64,000 nt of DNA from Strongyloides papillosus. Lineage: Eukaryota > Nematoda > Chromadorea > Rhabditida > Strongyloididae. Where the stretch lies: contig SRSI01000013.1 in the NCBI GenBank assembly GCA_005656395.1, forward strand, positions 1,488,001 to 1,552,000, in the 5' to 3' direction. The position numbers were made by a program, and so were the translations under genes. Below, one piece after another: positions 12,664 to 25,800 of this stretch; the stretch's first letter is position 1, and the number at the start of each line of letters is the position of its first letter. The notes beneath the pieces are model-generated. The model searched no databases, was not told where the DNA came from, and saw nothing but the letters and a program-made list of their open reading frames with translations.

Positions 12664-13720
12664 TATAACAATTATTCATTTTTATACAAATATATATTTT
12701 TAGTTTTTCTTTTGTTTGTCGAGAAATTAGAGGAAAAAACAAATTTAAATAACTATCACTTTAATGTTCCATCCGTTTAAGTATAATTATTTGGCTAATT
12801 TTTTTTATATATTCCTTATTTTATAATAGATTGAATAAATTTTTTTATGTAAAAATTTTTGATTCTCCTCCTTGTTAAAATATAAAATAAAATATTTATA
12901 TATATAAATGAAGTGGTATATTTTTTAACAACTCACAGTGATATATATCTACGCATTCATATGATCATATATAAAATACTTTCTGTATATCTTTTGGTTG
13001 ATAAAGTTATAAGTATTTTCTTTCTCTCCCACTACAATTATATTCTTCTAAAAACTACTTTTATGGAGTTATTAATAAGTAAACAGACTATACTGATCAC
13101 TAAAATATATAAAAATTGTTTATTCATTCATTTTAAATATATAACAATTTTTTTTACTCAAAAATATAATCTTCTCACATTGTTACAATTCCTTAAAGAT
13201 TTATTGATTCATTTTTGAGTAATCTTATTTAACATTTTTATAGAATATGTATATCTATCTCCTATTAATAAACATTCTCCTATATGTTCTCCTCTTAATT
13301 AGTTCTTAAATTCAACTAAACATATGGGTATTTGAAATATTCTTTCTAACTGCGTAACATTACACTACTACTCTCCATTCATTTTAAACAAAAGTATGGC
13401 CGGTCCACTTTTTGTATAGTTTTATAAACAAATGGAATGATGCATACCAATATTATTTGCAAACAATTCTTTTTCTTATATGGCGGTAGTAGTCATTGTT
13501 TTTTCCACTTATTATTAAACATTTTCCAAAATTTTTGTCATTACCATACATACCAACATTTACATCATACTTCTCAATCAATCTGTACATATATGTCATC
13601 ACTTTAATAACTTTTTTTAAAAAATATCGTCGTTTATAAATTTGATCATCTCTAAATATTTAACATCTTTCGATATAGTATATTAAATATAGTTTTTAGA
13701 CATTCTTTAGTTGAATCAAT
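12664..13720. other. Intergenic, AT-rich
   Basis: About 1.06 kb between the ETS gene stop and the capping-protein ATG. A 101-codon open frame at 12913-13218 is hydrophobic and T-rich with no family resemblance, and I treat it as chance. Near the right end TTTTTAG around 13694-13700 lies about 20 bases before the capping-protein ATG and could be a trans-splice acceptor. Confidence 0.5.
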
Positions 13721-14627
13721 ATGGTATCAAGCCTAGGAAAGGATGTAAAAGTTGCAATCTGTTCAAAGATTCTCCTTAATTCACCACCCGGTGAACTTAT
13801 TGATGTCTTCAATTCCGTTAGAGGAATTATCAATGATGATGATTTATTAAAAAATGAGTGCGCTCCCGCTGTTGCCGAGTATAACCTAGAAAACTTCCAC
13901 CAAGTAACTTTTACTTTTTGTCTTTTTTTAATTAATAAAAAAATTATAGGTTAGACAAGATTTGTCAAATCCATGTCTTATCACAAAATATAATCATCTT
14001 GGGAATGATAGATTTTTAGAACCTCAAGCTGGTGTTACCTTTAAGTTTGATCACATTAGAAGAGAGGTCTCTGATATCCAACCTGCCGATAAACTTTATT
14101 ACAGTGAAGATTTAAATAAGTGGCGCAAAGTTGTTCAAGTTGAACTTAACAAATACATCGAAAAATCCTACAAAAATTCTGGTGTTGGAGTTGTTTTTGT
14201 CTATGATGGACAACTAGTTATATGTATCGAGTCCCATCAATTTAGACCAAAATCTTATTGGAATGGGAGAATGAAATCATGTTGGATTGTTCCACCATAT
14301 GATTCCAAGACTAGTACTATAGAAATTACTGGAACCGTCAAATTGGATACCCACTACTTTGAGGACGGTAATGTTCAATTAAAGATGGATCATACTTATA
14401 AGCCTAAATGTGTCGCTTCAAATATTGGTAATATGGCAATTGAGGTTATTAAAGGAATTGGAAAATCTGAAGATGCTTATCAAGCCACTATTCAAGAAAC
14501 TTATATGGCACAAATTGAGGAAGTTTTCAAACAATTAAGAAGATCCCTTCCAATAACTAAGACTAAATTTGATTGGAATAAAATCCACAATTACAAGATT
14601 GCCCAAGATATGGGTCCAACTGCATAA
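13721..14627 (+). CDS. cap-1: F-actin capping protein subunit alpha
   Basis: The alpha subunit of CapZ, which caps actin barbed ends as a heterodimer with the beta subunit. Exons 13721-13903 and 13950-14627 (46-bp intron, phase 0) give 286 residues, exactly the usual length for this family. Visible signatures are KILLNSPPGEL near the N-terminus, RPKSYWNGR followed by SCWIVP in the core, and the C-terminal tentacle region with LRRSLPITKTKFDW. The second-exon frame runs into VRQDLSNP from the acceptor with no in-frame ATG needed. No oddities. It is separated by about 1 kb from the ETS gene and 0.8 kb from the SLC38A9 gene, so it is probably transcribed alone. Confidence 0.96.
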
Positions 14628-15409
14628 ATGAGATATCTCTTGGTTGATGAAAACTTACGAAAATGTGCGTATCACACTACATTTTCTCTTTCTAATATAT
14701 TCATAACATGAAGCTTATTATTATATTAATTTACTATTATATGTATATCCAAAAAAATAATGGAAATTGCTTTACTTTTGATAAAATTTGTTGTCTCAAA
14801 AAAATTTATCATTGTTTTTTTTCTTTATATGTCCTTCAAAGAAAGATTCTCAATTTTTATTAAAGTATATTATTATTATTTTTAAGGTTATTAACCTAAA
14901 ATGTATACATTTCTAAATATTTAAAAAAAGATGCATGTGAAGATGACGGTAAGGAATATCTTTGTCAATGATAAGATAAGTCATTTTAGTTAGAATGAGC
15001 CCTCCTATAAATGATTGAACGGATAGTATAAAATTTTTGTGTGAAAGCTTTAGTAATAATTTGATAACAATAATTTGTATTTTTTAGATTACATATTGAA
15101 AAAGAAGAAATCAAATAAATAGATTCTCTAACATATAAAATATCTATTAACCTTCTAATAATATTAAAATTGACCCTGGTAAAATATATATACATAAATG
15201 TTTACCAGTCACCCTTATTTCTCTTATCAAAAGTTATTTTATCAAAAGTACATGTATTAGATGTGCTTTCATCATAAATATACACTAACAAACATAACTG
15301 ACTGTTTTAACATATCAAATTTCTTTTAAAAACTATTATTATATTGACCATACAATTGTTAATCATTTATATTTTTTCTCAACACAATAGTGGTATTAAA
15401 AAGAAAGTT
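14628..15409. other. Intergenic between capping protein and SLC38A9 genes
   Basis: About 780 bp of AT-rich sequence holding the cap-1 3'UTR and the presumed promoter of the next gene. A 69-codon minus-strand frame (14986-15195) has no recognisable content. No RNA gene or repeat seen. Confidence 0.5.
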
Positions 15410-17343
15410 ATGTCCGATTTAAGGAGAACGATTACAAATAACAATCATAGGAGATTGTTAACATATAACTCTGATGTGGAACCATTACTTTCGAATGTTC
15501 CATCAAATGGTGATGGTTTGAATGAGGATAATGGTAATAATTCATCACTCGACAATAGGTATGATTCAGTTTATGTTTTTTATATATGTCATCTTTTGTT
15601 TTTATTTTAGTTTAAATCGCCTACAACGTAACAACAATGAGAGAAATAGAACTATTTCTTATACGATGAATGATAATCAAACTATTCAAGTTTCTCGAGA
15701 TCGCCTACCATACCATAATCCAGCAAGTTTACCGGCATCCAGAGCTGCCTCTGTCATCTCTATAAGATCAGCAACAGAACAAGAGAGAAGGGATCACCAT
15801 AATATGGCTATTCGATATAGACTTTTTAATCGCCTTGATCCAGGAGGTTCCCGTCTTGTTATGCCTGATCATGTCTTACCTGATCAATTTTTTTCTATCT
15901 TACCTTTTGATGATTTTAGAGATGAACAAGGGAAACAAGGGAGTATTGTCACAATGTATGTTTTTTTGTACTTCATAATTAAACGTTGTTTGTAGATTCT
16001 CTATTTGGAATACAATGATGGGAACATCATTATTGGCTATGCCATGGGCTATCAGTCAAGCTGGGTTACTTTTAGGTATTTTTTTAGTTCTAGGAATGGC
16101 AGGATTGGCGTTATATACAGCATACAGAATTGTCCAAAGTCCTGATGGTTTATTAATGGCTGTTGAGGAAGGAAAAGCTGAAGCCACTGATGTTTGTAGA
16201 TATTTTTGGGGGAAAAGTGGAGAATATACCTCTGTATTCTTTTCAATAATTACACTCCTTGGAGGTGTCTTAGTATATTGGGTATTAATGTCAAATTTCT
16301 TATATTATACAGTGAATGTTTTTCATGAAGCATTACAACCAAACTCAACAATAATTCCATCAATGGCAAACAAAACTTTTAAGTGTGATGTTTATTGTCC
16401 AATGGATAGTATTCAGGAACAAGCCCATTTTCCTGATTTTTCATTTTACCATCCAAATCTTTATGTTAAAGATAAATCATTGTCCGATGAGGATGAATCA
16501 TTTTTTTCTTATGACAATTTATGGTCATTACAAGGAACAGTCCCAATAATACTATTTTTCATCATCTTTCCATTAATGAATTTTAAAAGTCCAACATTTT
16601 TTACAAAATTTAATATGCTTGGAACGATATCAGTAATGTATTTGATAATATTTACTGTTATGAAGGCATTTGAATGTGGTATAAATATTGACTTTGTCAA
16701 TACAAAATCACAAAATTATGCCCCATTATGGAGGTTACGTTTTCCAGCTCTTACAGGAACATTAGCATTATCCTACTTCATTCACAATGCAATATTAACA
16801 ATATTAAGAAATCAAAAGAATCCAGAAAATAATGCTCGTGATCTGAGTATAGGGTATTCATTATCAGCATTTTGTTACCTTATCATTGGAACAATGTTTT
16901 ATATTGCTTTTCCAACATATAGAAGCTGTATTTCGGATAATTTTTTAAATAATTTTGGAACTGGTGATGTAATGTCAGCAACAGCGAGATTATTTTTATT
17001 ATTTCAAATGATTACTGTTCTTCCTTTGTTAATGTATTTTATTAGGAGTCAATTTTACTATGTTATCTCTGGTATAACAAATCCATCAACAAAACAAATT
17101 GTTACTCTAAATATTTGTGTTTTATCATTAGCTGTGTTAACAGCTATCTTTTACCCACATGTTGGTAGTATTTTACGTTATATCGGAGCAATGTCTGGCT
17201 TAGTTTATGTTTTTGCTCTTCCATGTGCCATTCACTTGAAGCGTCTTCAATTACGAGGAGAGATGAGGATGAGAGATGTTGTAGTTCATGGAACTATTGT
17301 TTTATTAGGTATTCTTAATTTGGTCGCTCAATTGTTTGTTTAA
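15410..17343 (+). CDS. SLC38A9-type lysosomal amino-acid transporter / sensor
   Basis: An amino-acid transporter of the SLC38A9 branch, whose vertebrate member sits on lysosomes, exports amino acids and signals arginine to mTORC1 via Rag-Ragulator. Exons 15410-15558, 15611-15955 and 15996-17343 (introns 52 and 40 bp) make 613 residues. The first 165 residues are a polar cytosolic tail containing SLLPF- and HNPASLP-like segments; the corresponding human tail binds Rag/Ragulator. The third exon restores IFSIWNTMMGTSLLAMPW, the broken first helix that is the hallmark of this subfamily. About ten further hydrophobic segments follow, with a glycosylatable, Cys-containing luminal loop (residues about 270-325) between helices 3 and 4, as in SLC38A9. 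The Nudix gene starts only 161 bp after this stop. Rag signalling in this organism is inferred, not shown. Confidence 0.88.
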
Positions 17344-17504
17344 CACTTTTTATTATTTATTAATTATAAAATATTATTTTTTTTGTATATTATATCGGTT
17401 AAAATCCAAATTTATTAGTTGTGTATACAAAAATTAATGCTATTTAAATTATTTTTTAAGAGGTTGCTTAAATTTTAAATACATGTATTATATACATTCA
17501 TAAA
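17344..17504 (+). promoter_or_regulatory. Short intercistronic gap, candidate operon junction
   Basis: Only 161 bp lie between the SLC38A9-type stop and the next ATG on the same strand. The gap includes a T-rich tract followed by TTTTTTAAG around 17452-17460, a possible splice-leader acceptor. No clear independent promoter is visible. This spacing is typical of nematode operons, but it is equally possible for two closely packed genes. Confidence 0.35.
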
Positions 17505-18779
17505 ATGATAATGTTCAAGAAGAATTTATTACTACCATTTACAAAATACATAAGATCATCCTCCTCATTGGGAACCTCCAAGTATGTTGACAAAGTACAT
17601 ATTTACAATTTATGGTCAGGTAATTGTAATGAATTAGAAAAACATTATCCAAAAGGGAAGGCTATAGTTTTATTAAATAGAGATCCACTAATAAAAAGTA
17701 TGAAAGGTAATAATATTACCTCAATAACACCAGAATTAATGAAATTTGATTATATTGATATTGCAAGGAAATTAAATGAGTATGGACTTGATGTTGGTAG
17801 AGAGAATACAGTTTTATTAGATGTCATTCCACCTGAAGGAGAAGGGCAAGATTATGTAAGTATTAATTTACGACTTTTTTTATGCTCTCATTGAGTTTAT
17901 TTTAAATTTTTTTTTATTATCTTATTTTATGTATTTTGTTTGTAGAAACCATTTATTGGTATTTCAATGTCATTAATAGAACCTGATCCTGATAGTGGTA
18001 TTGAATTAACAGATCTTAAAAAGTCGTTAGCTAATGATTTAGGTGGTGAATGCCTTAATCTACGAATGTGTATATTGACAATGCAGTGTGATGATGATAG
18101 GAATTACCTCGCCAAACTACAATCAACAATGAAATGGCATAGAACATTTCGTTTATGTCCATATTGTGGTGGGGTATTAATTAAAAAATTATCAAAAGCT
18201 TCATGTAAATGTACTAATTGTGCTAAAACGTTCTATCCAAATATTAATCCTGTCTCAATGATTATGTTGACCGATCCATCAAATAAGCATTGTTTATTGG
18301 TCAGACATTCAAATAGTAAGCGGGGTGTCTTTACAACTATTACAGGTTTTGCTAATCCTGGAGAAACATTAAAAAATTGTGCTAAAAGGGAAGTTGCCGA
18401 GGAAGTTGGACTTGAATGCCATAGTATCAGAGGTATTGATTATTGTCAACCATGGCCAATGCCTGATAATAGTTTGATTGTACCATTTTATGGTGTTGTT
18501 GAAAAAGATGCTAAGCTAACTATAGAAACAGATGAAATCAAAGCAGCGAAATGGTTCACGAGACAAGAAGTTTTAGACGCTTTGGAAAGAGTTAATAATG
18601 ATCCATTTTTAAAAAAATTAGATTCACTAATTGAAAATGACAAGGAAAAGTATGGTTATGAAGTTGCTAATAGATTATACTACATCCCACCTCCCGGAGC
18701 TTTGTCATATAATTTAATTAAATTTTGGGCTGAAAAATCACCAATTTTTACTGGTAAGAACGCAAAGAAATCATCATAG
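17505..18779 (+). CDS. NADH pyrophosphatase-type Nudix hydrolase (NUDT13/ndx-9-like)
   Basis: Hydrolyses NAD(H)-type dinucleotides into nucleoside monophosphates. Exons 17505-17855 and 17946-18779 (90-bp intron, phase 0), 394 residues. Order of elements: a poorly conserved N-terminal domain, a zinc ribbon (CPYC about residues 188-191, then CKCTNC), the Nudix box at about 252-274 with the full GX5EX7REVXEEXGL pattern, and CQPWPMPD shortly after, the SQPWPFPxS-like motif that separates NADH pyrophosphatases from other Nudix enzymes. All catalytic glutamates are present. The first 22 residues are basic and hydroxylated with no acidic residue (MIMFKKNLLLPF...), which suggests a mitochondrial presequence and favours a NUDT13-like enzyme over peroxisomal NUDT12; no C-terminal SKL is present. 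The possible operon with the upstream transporter is discussed separately. Confidence 0.9.
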
Positions 18780-20306
18780 GAAATTACTGTATTTTGTGAT
18801 TCTTTTTTTTAACATATTTAACATGACTTTTCATCTTTTATATCTTATTTTGATTGTATAAATAAAATACTACAACTATCATATTTTTTAATATTTTATT
18901 ATTGAACCCTACTTGCACTTTGACAATCATCGAAGTATCTCTATGATATGTCTTTAATTCTAATAAAATCTTTTGTACAAATGAACATACTTATTGATAA
19001 ATATTGCCGACGGCATGTGCCATATGTGATATTTCAATCATAACTTTAGAACAAAAGACAATTTCAATAAAATATTTATTTGCATAAAAATGTACTTTAT
19101 GAAGTTATATATGTATAGATAGGACATACTGTGTAAATAGAAAGAAGTATAAAGTTAAAAGGGGGTAAAGTTTTTGACCATGCCAAAAACTGTCAATACT
19201 TCATGATCCCTAAACAATAAAAGAAAGTATTGTAAATATATATAGAAATATAGGAGAAGAATATGGATATCATTATGGCCAGCTGGAAGTGGTTACAAAG
19301 ATATGTGTGATATATTAATATATATATCTATACTTATAATTTACTTAGAACATACTAATCTTTCCTCAAGCTGTATTGTCATTGAATAAATTTGAAAAGA
19401 TTGACTTTTTAACAATAATTTATTCCTTCAAACAATTAACAATACAAGCATTTGAAGCACCAATGAGTCTTAAAAATACATTTATTTTGTAAATCTTTTA
19501 TAAAATATTATATCTACCATTTGACAGATATTGAAATGAAATCATAAATATATTTCAATTGTCAATATATTGTCAACAGAAGTGATAAATAATTTTTAAA
19601 ATATTAGATTTACATGATAATATATATGATAAATTTATTACTTTCACAATAGACGTTAAAAAAATAAGTAAAATTTATTATTATTTTGTTTTACGAAAAA
19701 GTAAATTTTTTATTAATATATAAGGTGAAAAGTGAAATTATAACATTTTTTTTGATTGTAAAAAAATACTTGAACAGTAAAGAAAAATAATAAGCATAAA
19801 AATTTAGTTAAAAATTGTATTAAAGAAAATAAATATTATATTGCTATCCTTCATTCTTTTTCTTACTAAATTTTCAACTATTTATTAAATGTATGTGTAT
19901 GTAGATAAGCAAGTAAGAGTTCTTCGAATTCTTTTGCGCTCAGGTTAATTGAAGCAATTCTTTCATATTTTGTAGGCCTGCTCAAATATGTAAAAAAGTA
20001 TGTATAAATTAAATGGTATCATGAAACATTATCTTTTTATAATTAACTTTTTTTCGGCTTTTCGTTTTATTATTGAATTCTAATTATATATATTTCTATT
20101 ATGGGTAATGATTATACACCGACAAATTGTATAACTTTTTGTTATTATATGTTGTTATTGTTTTTTATTGTTTAATAATGCATTAACTTATCCCGTCTTT
20201 GTGCATTTGTTGGTACGATAACATAAATGATAAAAAAAAGAAAAATATTATTGTTATTCCTTTCTTTTCCTCATCTAATTTGCATATTAATGAAAGGTAC
20301 TTCCAA
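18780..20306. other. Intergenic between Nudix gene and GATA factor 3' end
   Basis: About 1.5 kb. An AATAAA lies near 18860 and could end the Nudix transcript. The rest is AT-rich with a few isolated GC-richer patches, for example a GCCGACGGC palindrome around 19006-19014 and a CAGCTG E-box near 19281. No coding-like frame or RNA gene recognised. This is convergent 3' flanking DNA for the Nudix and GATA genes. Confidence 0.5.
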
Positions 20307-22813
20307 TTAAGCTGTAGCATTAAAAATTAATTGTGGAGCATATGCTGATGCTTGTGGTATATTATAATTTGTTGTAGGTTGATAATGATTTTGGAAAGAT
20401 TTAACAGCATTATTATACAATAAGAAAGGACTTGAACCATGATTTTCACTGTTTATACTACTTATATTTGAAGGTGTATGACGACTGCTTGATGTTGGTG
20501 AACCATTATTTTGTGGCTTTAACATATCATAAAAATTGGAGGATGTTGTTAGGGAATGTTGATCAATCCCACCTAAAGCATTAGCATGAACAAAATTATT
20601 TGTCATTGATGTTAGACCACGAACTGTTGAATCCATACCTATTCCAAGGCCCATATCATTACCATTAAATAATCCTGTTGAATCTTTTTTTAATGAACTA
20701 TCACTACCAGAGGATGATTTTCCACCCATTTTTGGTGTTATTTTTCTATTTCTCGTTTGGATACCCTCTTTTTTCATTGTTATAGGACGAGGTATCTATA
20801 ATAAAATAGATTTATAAATAGAACAGTTAGAAGTTTTGTTATATTATGAAAAAAAAAGTTATGTGTATATGACCTTGATACGATGTTTATGGAGTTGAGA
20901 ATGTGTTATATTAGAAGTTTATATATTATAAGAATGAGAGGTAAATAATGAAAGCAACAATTTAATTATAATTAAAGATTAACCTTTAATTATAAGTCTC
21001 AATTACTTGGAAGTCACAGATTTGATGTGATGATGTAATTGATGAATGAATTGAGCTTAATGGGTAATGTTTATACTATCATAATCTTCCTAATTAACTT
21101 TCTTTTAATAACTATCTACTGACACTTTTGTAATAAATAATAATTAATATAAATATCTCACCGACAATAATTAGTCAAATACCAAAATATGTTTTTGTTT
21201 TCAAAATTAAAAAAAGCTTGTTTTTCTACAGTATATCTTTATTTACCGTATCATTCAGTCTTTTTTTATTATTATTATGAATGTGTATTTATTTTGAAGA
21301 ATTTAATAATTTTTCTATTGTTAATATAAAAAACATACCTGATGGAGTTTATAATAAAGGCCGCAAGCATTACAGACTGGTTCACCGTTTCCATTTCTTC
21401 TCCATAGTGTTGTATTATTAGTGTTACAGTTTACACATACAATTCCTGTCCTCTTTTGAGTATTCTAAAAGTAGGGAAATTGAAGCGGAAATTAAATAGT
21501 ATGTGATAAGATCATATAAGAATAATGAGAAAGGAAAAAAAAATTAAAGATGCGCTATTGTAATTATAATGTAATGAAACCTTATTACTCTCACATACCT
21601 CCTCTACATCTCCTTCTTCTAATATATAACTTTTTCTCTTTATATACCTAACCATATTTGGGTGCGCAATATGTTAAGAATAGTTTGGAGGACAAAGTGA
21701 ATCTTATGAAGCTGTAATAAAATGATACCCCCTCTTTAAAGTCTTTTACTTTTTATGGACCCGATAAATTATTAAAGGAAAGAGGAAAGGTGATTGGCAA
21801 GTTATGTGTTAGAAAAAAAGATTTACTATAGGTAACTGATCGGACTGATCAAGAATAATTTGTCTATTGCGTAATGATTTATTACGGAGGTTGAGAGAGA
21901 TTAAATAAAAATTAATTTGTTTAAAAAAGCTTACCTGTCGTTTTTTTGGTTTAACCAGTGGACGATTATGACCATTCATTTTATGATAAAGACCACAAGC
22001 ATTACATAAGTAATGTCCAGTACCATCTCTTCTCCATAATGGTGTATTTGTAACGCCACAATTAACACATTCACGATTCTCTGCTTTTGGTTTACTTTTC
22101 CCTGATGAAGATGAATTTGAGGATACCTTGCTTGAGGTATCACATAGTGAGCCATTTGTTGAGGTTGATTCATTAGAGGAGTTTGGTGATGAGTTTATTG
22201 AAATATTCATAAGACGATTTTGTGTAGCTAGTATATTTGCATTTTGAAGAGATGAATAATAATCAGAATTTTGGTATGTATTTGTATTATTATAATTTGG
22301 GTATCCAGTTTGGTTAAAGAAATGATTTTGTTGATTATGTTGTTGCTGTTGTTGTTGATCATTCATAGATGAAGTGAAATTTTGATGTTGTAAGTTATCA
22401 AAATCTCCAGATGGTGTTCCATTAGATGGACTGGTATTTGTTGGATTTGTATAACTCCATGATTGTAAAAATAATGGTGTGTGAAATTGCGATGATGCAG
22501 TGGAAAGTGGTAAATTTTCATAACATGAATCCACTTTTGTTATAGGAAGGGAATGATAATAAGGATTTGGTCCCATAATATGTTGATTGTAGAATGATGT
22601 TGGTTTAATGGGAGAAAAAATATTTCCGTCCTCGATAACACGACTATTATTGCTAACAGATGTGGGGGCGGTAATAGTATTTGTGGTACCAGAAGTTAAA
22701 GTGTTTTGTTCTGAATTTTGGTTATGTTCTCTTTTATTAACATTACCATATAGATGTGTTGCTTCTCCTCCTGTTGATTGTGTTGAAGTGTTAGAAAAAT
22801 TTTTAAATTCCAT
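20307..22813 (-). CDS. elt-1: Two-finger GATA transcription factor, ELT-1 type
   Basis: A transcription factor binding WGATAR sites; its C. elegans counterpart ELT-1 specifies epidermis. Minus-strand exons 22813-21935, 21464-21339 and 20795-20307 (introns 470 and 543 bp, both phase 0) give 497 residues. The N-terminal half is Ser/Asn/Thr/Gln-rich with a short poly-Gln run (about 22338-22358). Finger 1 (about residues 248-272) is CX2CX17CX2C with [18 protein letters not shown]. Finger 2 (about 303-327) has the same spacing with [18 protein letters not shown], followed across the second intron by [16 protein letters not shown], the basic tail of GATA C-fingers. Two fingers on separate exons is the ELT-1/GATA1-3 arrangement; the other nematode ELT factors are generally single-finger. 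Both introns and the 5 kb upstream are large for this window, which suggests complex regulation. Confidence 0.92.
20966..20995. repeat. Perfect 12-bp inverted repeat in GATA-factor intron 2
   Basis: Two arms of TTATAATTAAAG / CTTTAATTATAA are separated by a 6-nt loop, a perfect 12-bp stem within the 543-bp second intron. The arms contain ATTA/TAAT cores, so this could be a paired homeodomain site or an RNA hairpin in the pre-mRNA. In DNA this AT-rich, part of the match could be chance. Confidence 0.5.
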
Positions 22814-25800
22814 TACAAAATATGTAAAGAAGGTAGACCAAAATTATTATTTTGTACTTTGGTCAATGTTTGTATTTTATGATTAAAAATATTGATAAAT
22901 AATACAATATATTATTTTAATACTAAAAAAGGTAAAAAAAAACATTAATTTAAGTTAAATTTTAATGTTTAAAGGAGTATATAAAGTAATGTGTTTATAG
23001 AATAAAAGATAGGAACGTAGATAAAAATTAACAAAAATAACTTTTATAGTCTAAATGTATACATATATAGACATCTATATATATATTGTAAGGCACATTT
23101 GAAAAAAGACAGATGGGAAAAAGTTAAAATAAATTAAATAGAGATTACATGATGATATTACTTGAAAAAAATAATAATAATAGACATCCCTATCTTCGGG
23201 AAGGCTTCTTGATTTACTTACTGATTCATTTATAATTCAATTGTAAGAAAAACAGGCCTTTTAGTAAAAAAAGAGGATGAATGAATGTTATAATCTCCCT
23301 CCCTTTTGACATAACGACTATAAGTGATGGGCGTAGCTAGTGATATGTCTTAACCAATTGTAGTATTAAGAAAGTATGTTTTAAGTGTCTTTCTTAATTA
23401 GATTTTAGTAGGACACATTATAAACAATTCAGAAATAGGAGGATTCTAAAATTTGTTAATTCCTAAACTATGCCATGAAATTTGGGCTAATTGTTTTATG
23501 CTTACAGGCAAAACAATATATCATTTTAATTATTAAATTATTACCCATAATAAATAACATTTTTTTGACAATTACCATTGTATGATAATCGATATGATGA
23601 AACATTATAATCATAGACAAAAAAAGAAGAAGAATGTTACTATAAATAAACACCATGATAATTATCAATTCAAAAATCTAATATTAAAGAGGAAAAAAAA
23701 ATTAATGCTTTATAAAGAGAAGACAAAAAAGTGATTGTATGTTGTGATTATCAAAAAAATGCATTGAATGTGGTCGTAAAAAAAGATAAAATATTTGATT
23801 ATCTAAGGATAATCAAGTAAAAGGAGAAAAATTTTCCCATTCATGTTATTTTCACTTGCTTAAATAATAGTAAAATACCTAGTAAAATCACTCAAATATA
23901 TTTAAACTGATGTAGTAGTCGTTTAAATAATTTATTTAAATTAATTTCATAATATTATTACTAATTAAATTAATTAGATACAAAAAAAAATATATTTTAA
24001 TTACTACAACTAAAGTTAGGAAAAAAAATGTGATGTATTGTTTCTAATTATATAAATAAGATTTTTATTTTTTTTTATGTTGTCGAAGTTAGAATATTAA
24101 AAAGAAAGAAAGATATTAATTGTATCATCTAATGTTTATTTAATGAAAAATCTGTACTTTATAAGTAAGAAGTTGTATTACTCCTTTTCTACATATATTT
24201 ATCTCATTACACTTAATTTACATAATGTGTAAAATATTTATGTAAATCAGAGTATGTAACTTTTTTTTATATTATCGTTCTCTAAGAAAAATCAGCAGAA
24301 ATTTATATAGAGATTATTTACAAAACATAATTTGTAAATGTTTGTTTCATGGCATATATTTATTTAATATGTCAAAAAAAATATTTATTAAAAGGGGTTT
24401 ATTTTAATGGGAAATGAAAATAAAAGACTTCTAACATCTCTTGTGTCAAATTTTTAAAATATATTTGATTCTTATCACCTATACTACATTAAAGACAGTT
24501 AGTTTAATGGTGATTCTGATGACAACCAAATGACATCAGGTTACAGTACGTGTGTTTAATGCCTTCAGCACCTGTCGGTCACTATTCTTTTATATAAAAA
24601 TGTTTAGAAGAATTTATTTTCGGGTGACAGTTGACGGTTAAGTTTTTCTTTTTAAAAATTATTATTAAAAAAATGTTACTGCTCATAGGTAGGTATCTAG
24701 GGGCATACCGCCTGTTGATTTTGAACTTACCGGTATCTATATTTGGCACTTCTTTTAACTTATTAAAAGTTTAACTCCTAAAGGATATTTTTAAGAAAGG
24801 AAGTCGGCTACTGTCAGTAAGATAAAAATAAAGGTGTTTGACTTCCATATGTCATTTTGATTTATTTAATTTAAAAAACAAAAAAAAAAGCGATAGTAGT
24901 GTTTTTTTTATTTATTTGTAACATAAAATTAATAGCTTAAAAGGATTTAAAAAAAATAAAGAAAGTAAAAATCTTGACTTTTTGGATGGTATTTGAACAT
25001 TTATTGAGTTTGATGTAAACCTCCATATGTTGGAGCATTCGGAGGCACCCTATGGTGCTTAACATTATATTAATGTCCCATTCTAAGTTAAAATATAATC
25101 TCATATCCGAAAATGAATTGAGATTAATTGTATTTTATCCAACTTATTTTGTTAGTTATTTCCATTGTTTATATGACATTTTCTTAAAATTGTTTACAAA
25201 TTGAGAGGATGAGAGTTTCAGATTAATTAGGTATATATTTTTTTATTATTATTTATAATTATGAAATAAATATATGTGTATATTATATTGTAAAATGATA
25301 TGTTATTCTGAGAAAAAGATTTATATTTTTAATATGTATACAACTATTAACAACTTTAATTTAGGTGTGAGTCATTGACACTTTAATGATTGTTAATTGG
25401 TTGTAATAGACCTAAAGTTGTTGTTTAATGTAATTAAATATTAAATATGATTCATTAAAAAAATAACTTTTAACATATTATATAATTTTGACAGGAATGT
25501 TAAATATACAAGACAATTGGATGATGAATAGCTGTTCATAATTTACCTTTTTAATTGCTTTTTGATCAAATCTATTTTTATTATACTTTGTTATCATTTA
25601 TTAAATCTTTTTTCTTAATGTAATAAAATGTCAAAGTTTGCTTAAATATCTCCTATAAAATTATAACAACTCTTTATCGGTTCTTCTCTAAAAATACTAA
25701 TATAAACTATATTAATATATATAAATATTTTATTTTTTGTTAATATTTTAACCAATGAGATAAGATATTTACTGGAATATTTGTGAATAAATAAAATTGA

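Noticed and set aside
12913..13218. 101-codon open frame between the ETS and capping-protein genes
   Set aside because: Hydrophobic, T-rich low-complexity translation without motif, expected by chance in this composition.
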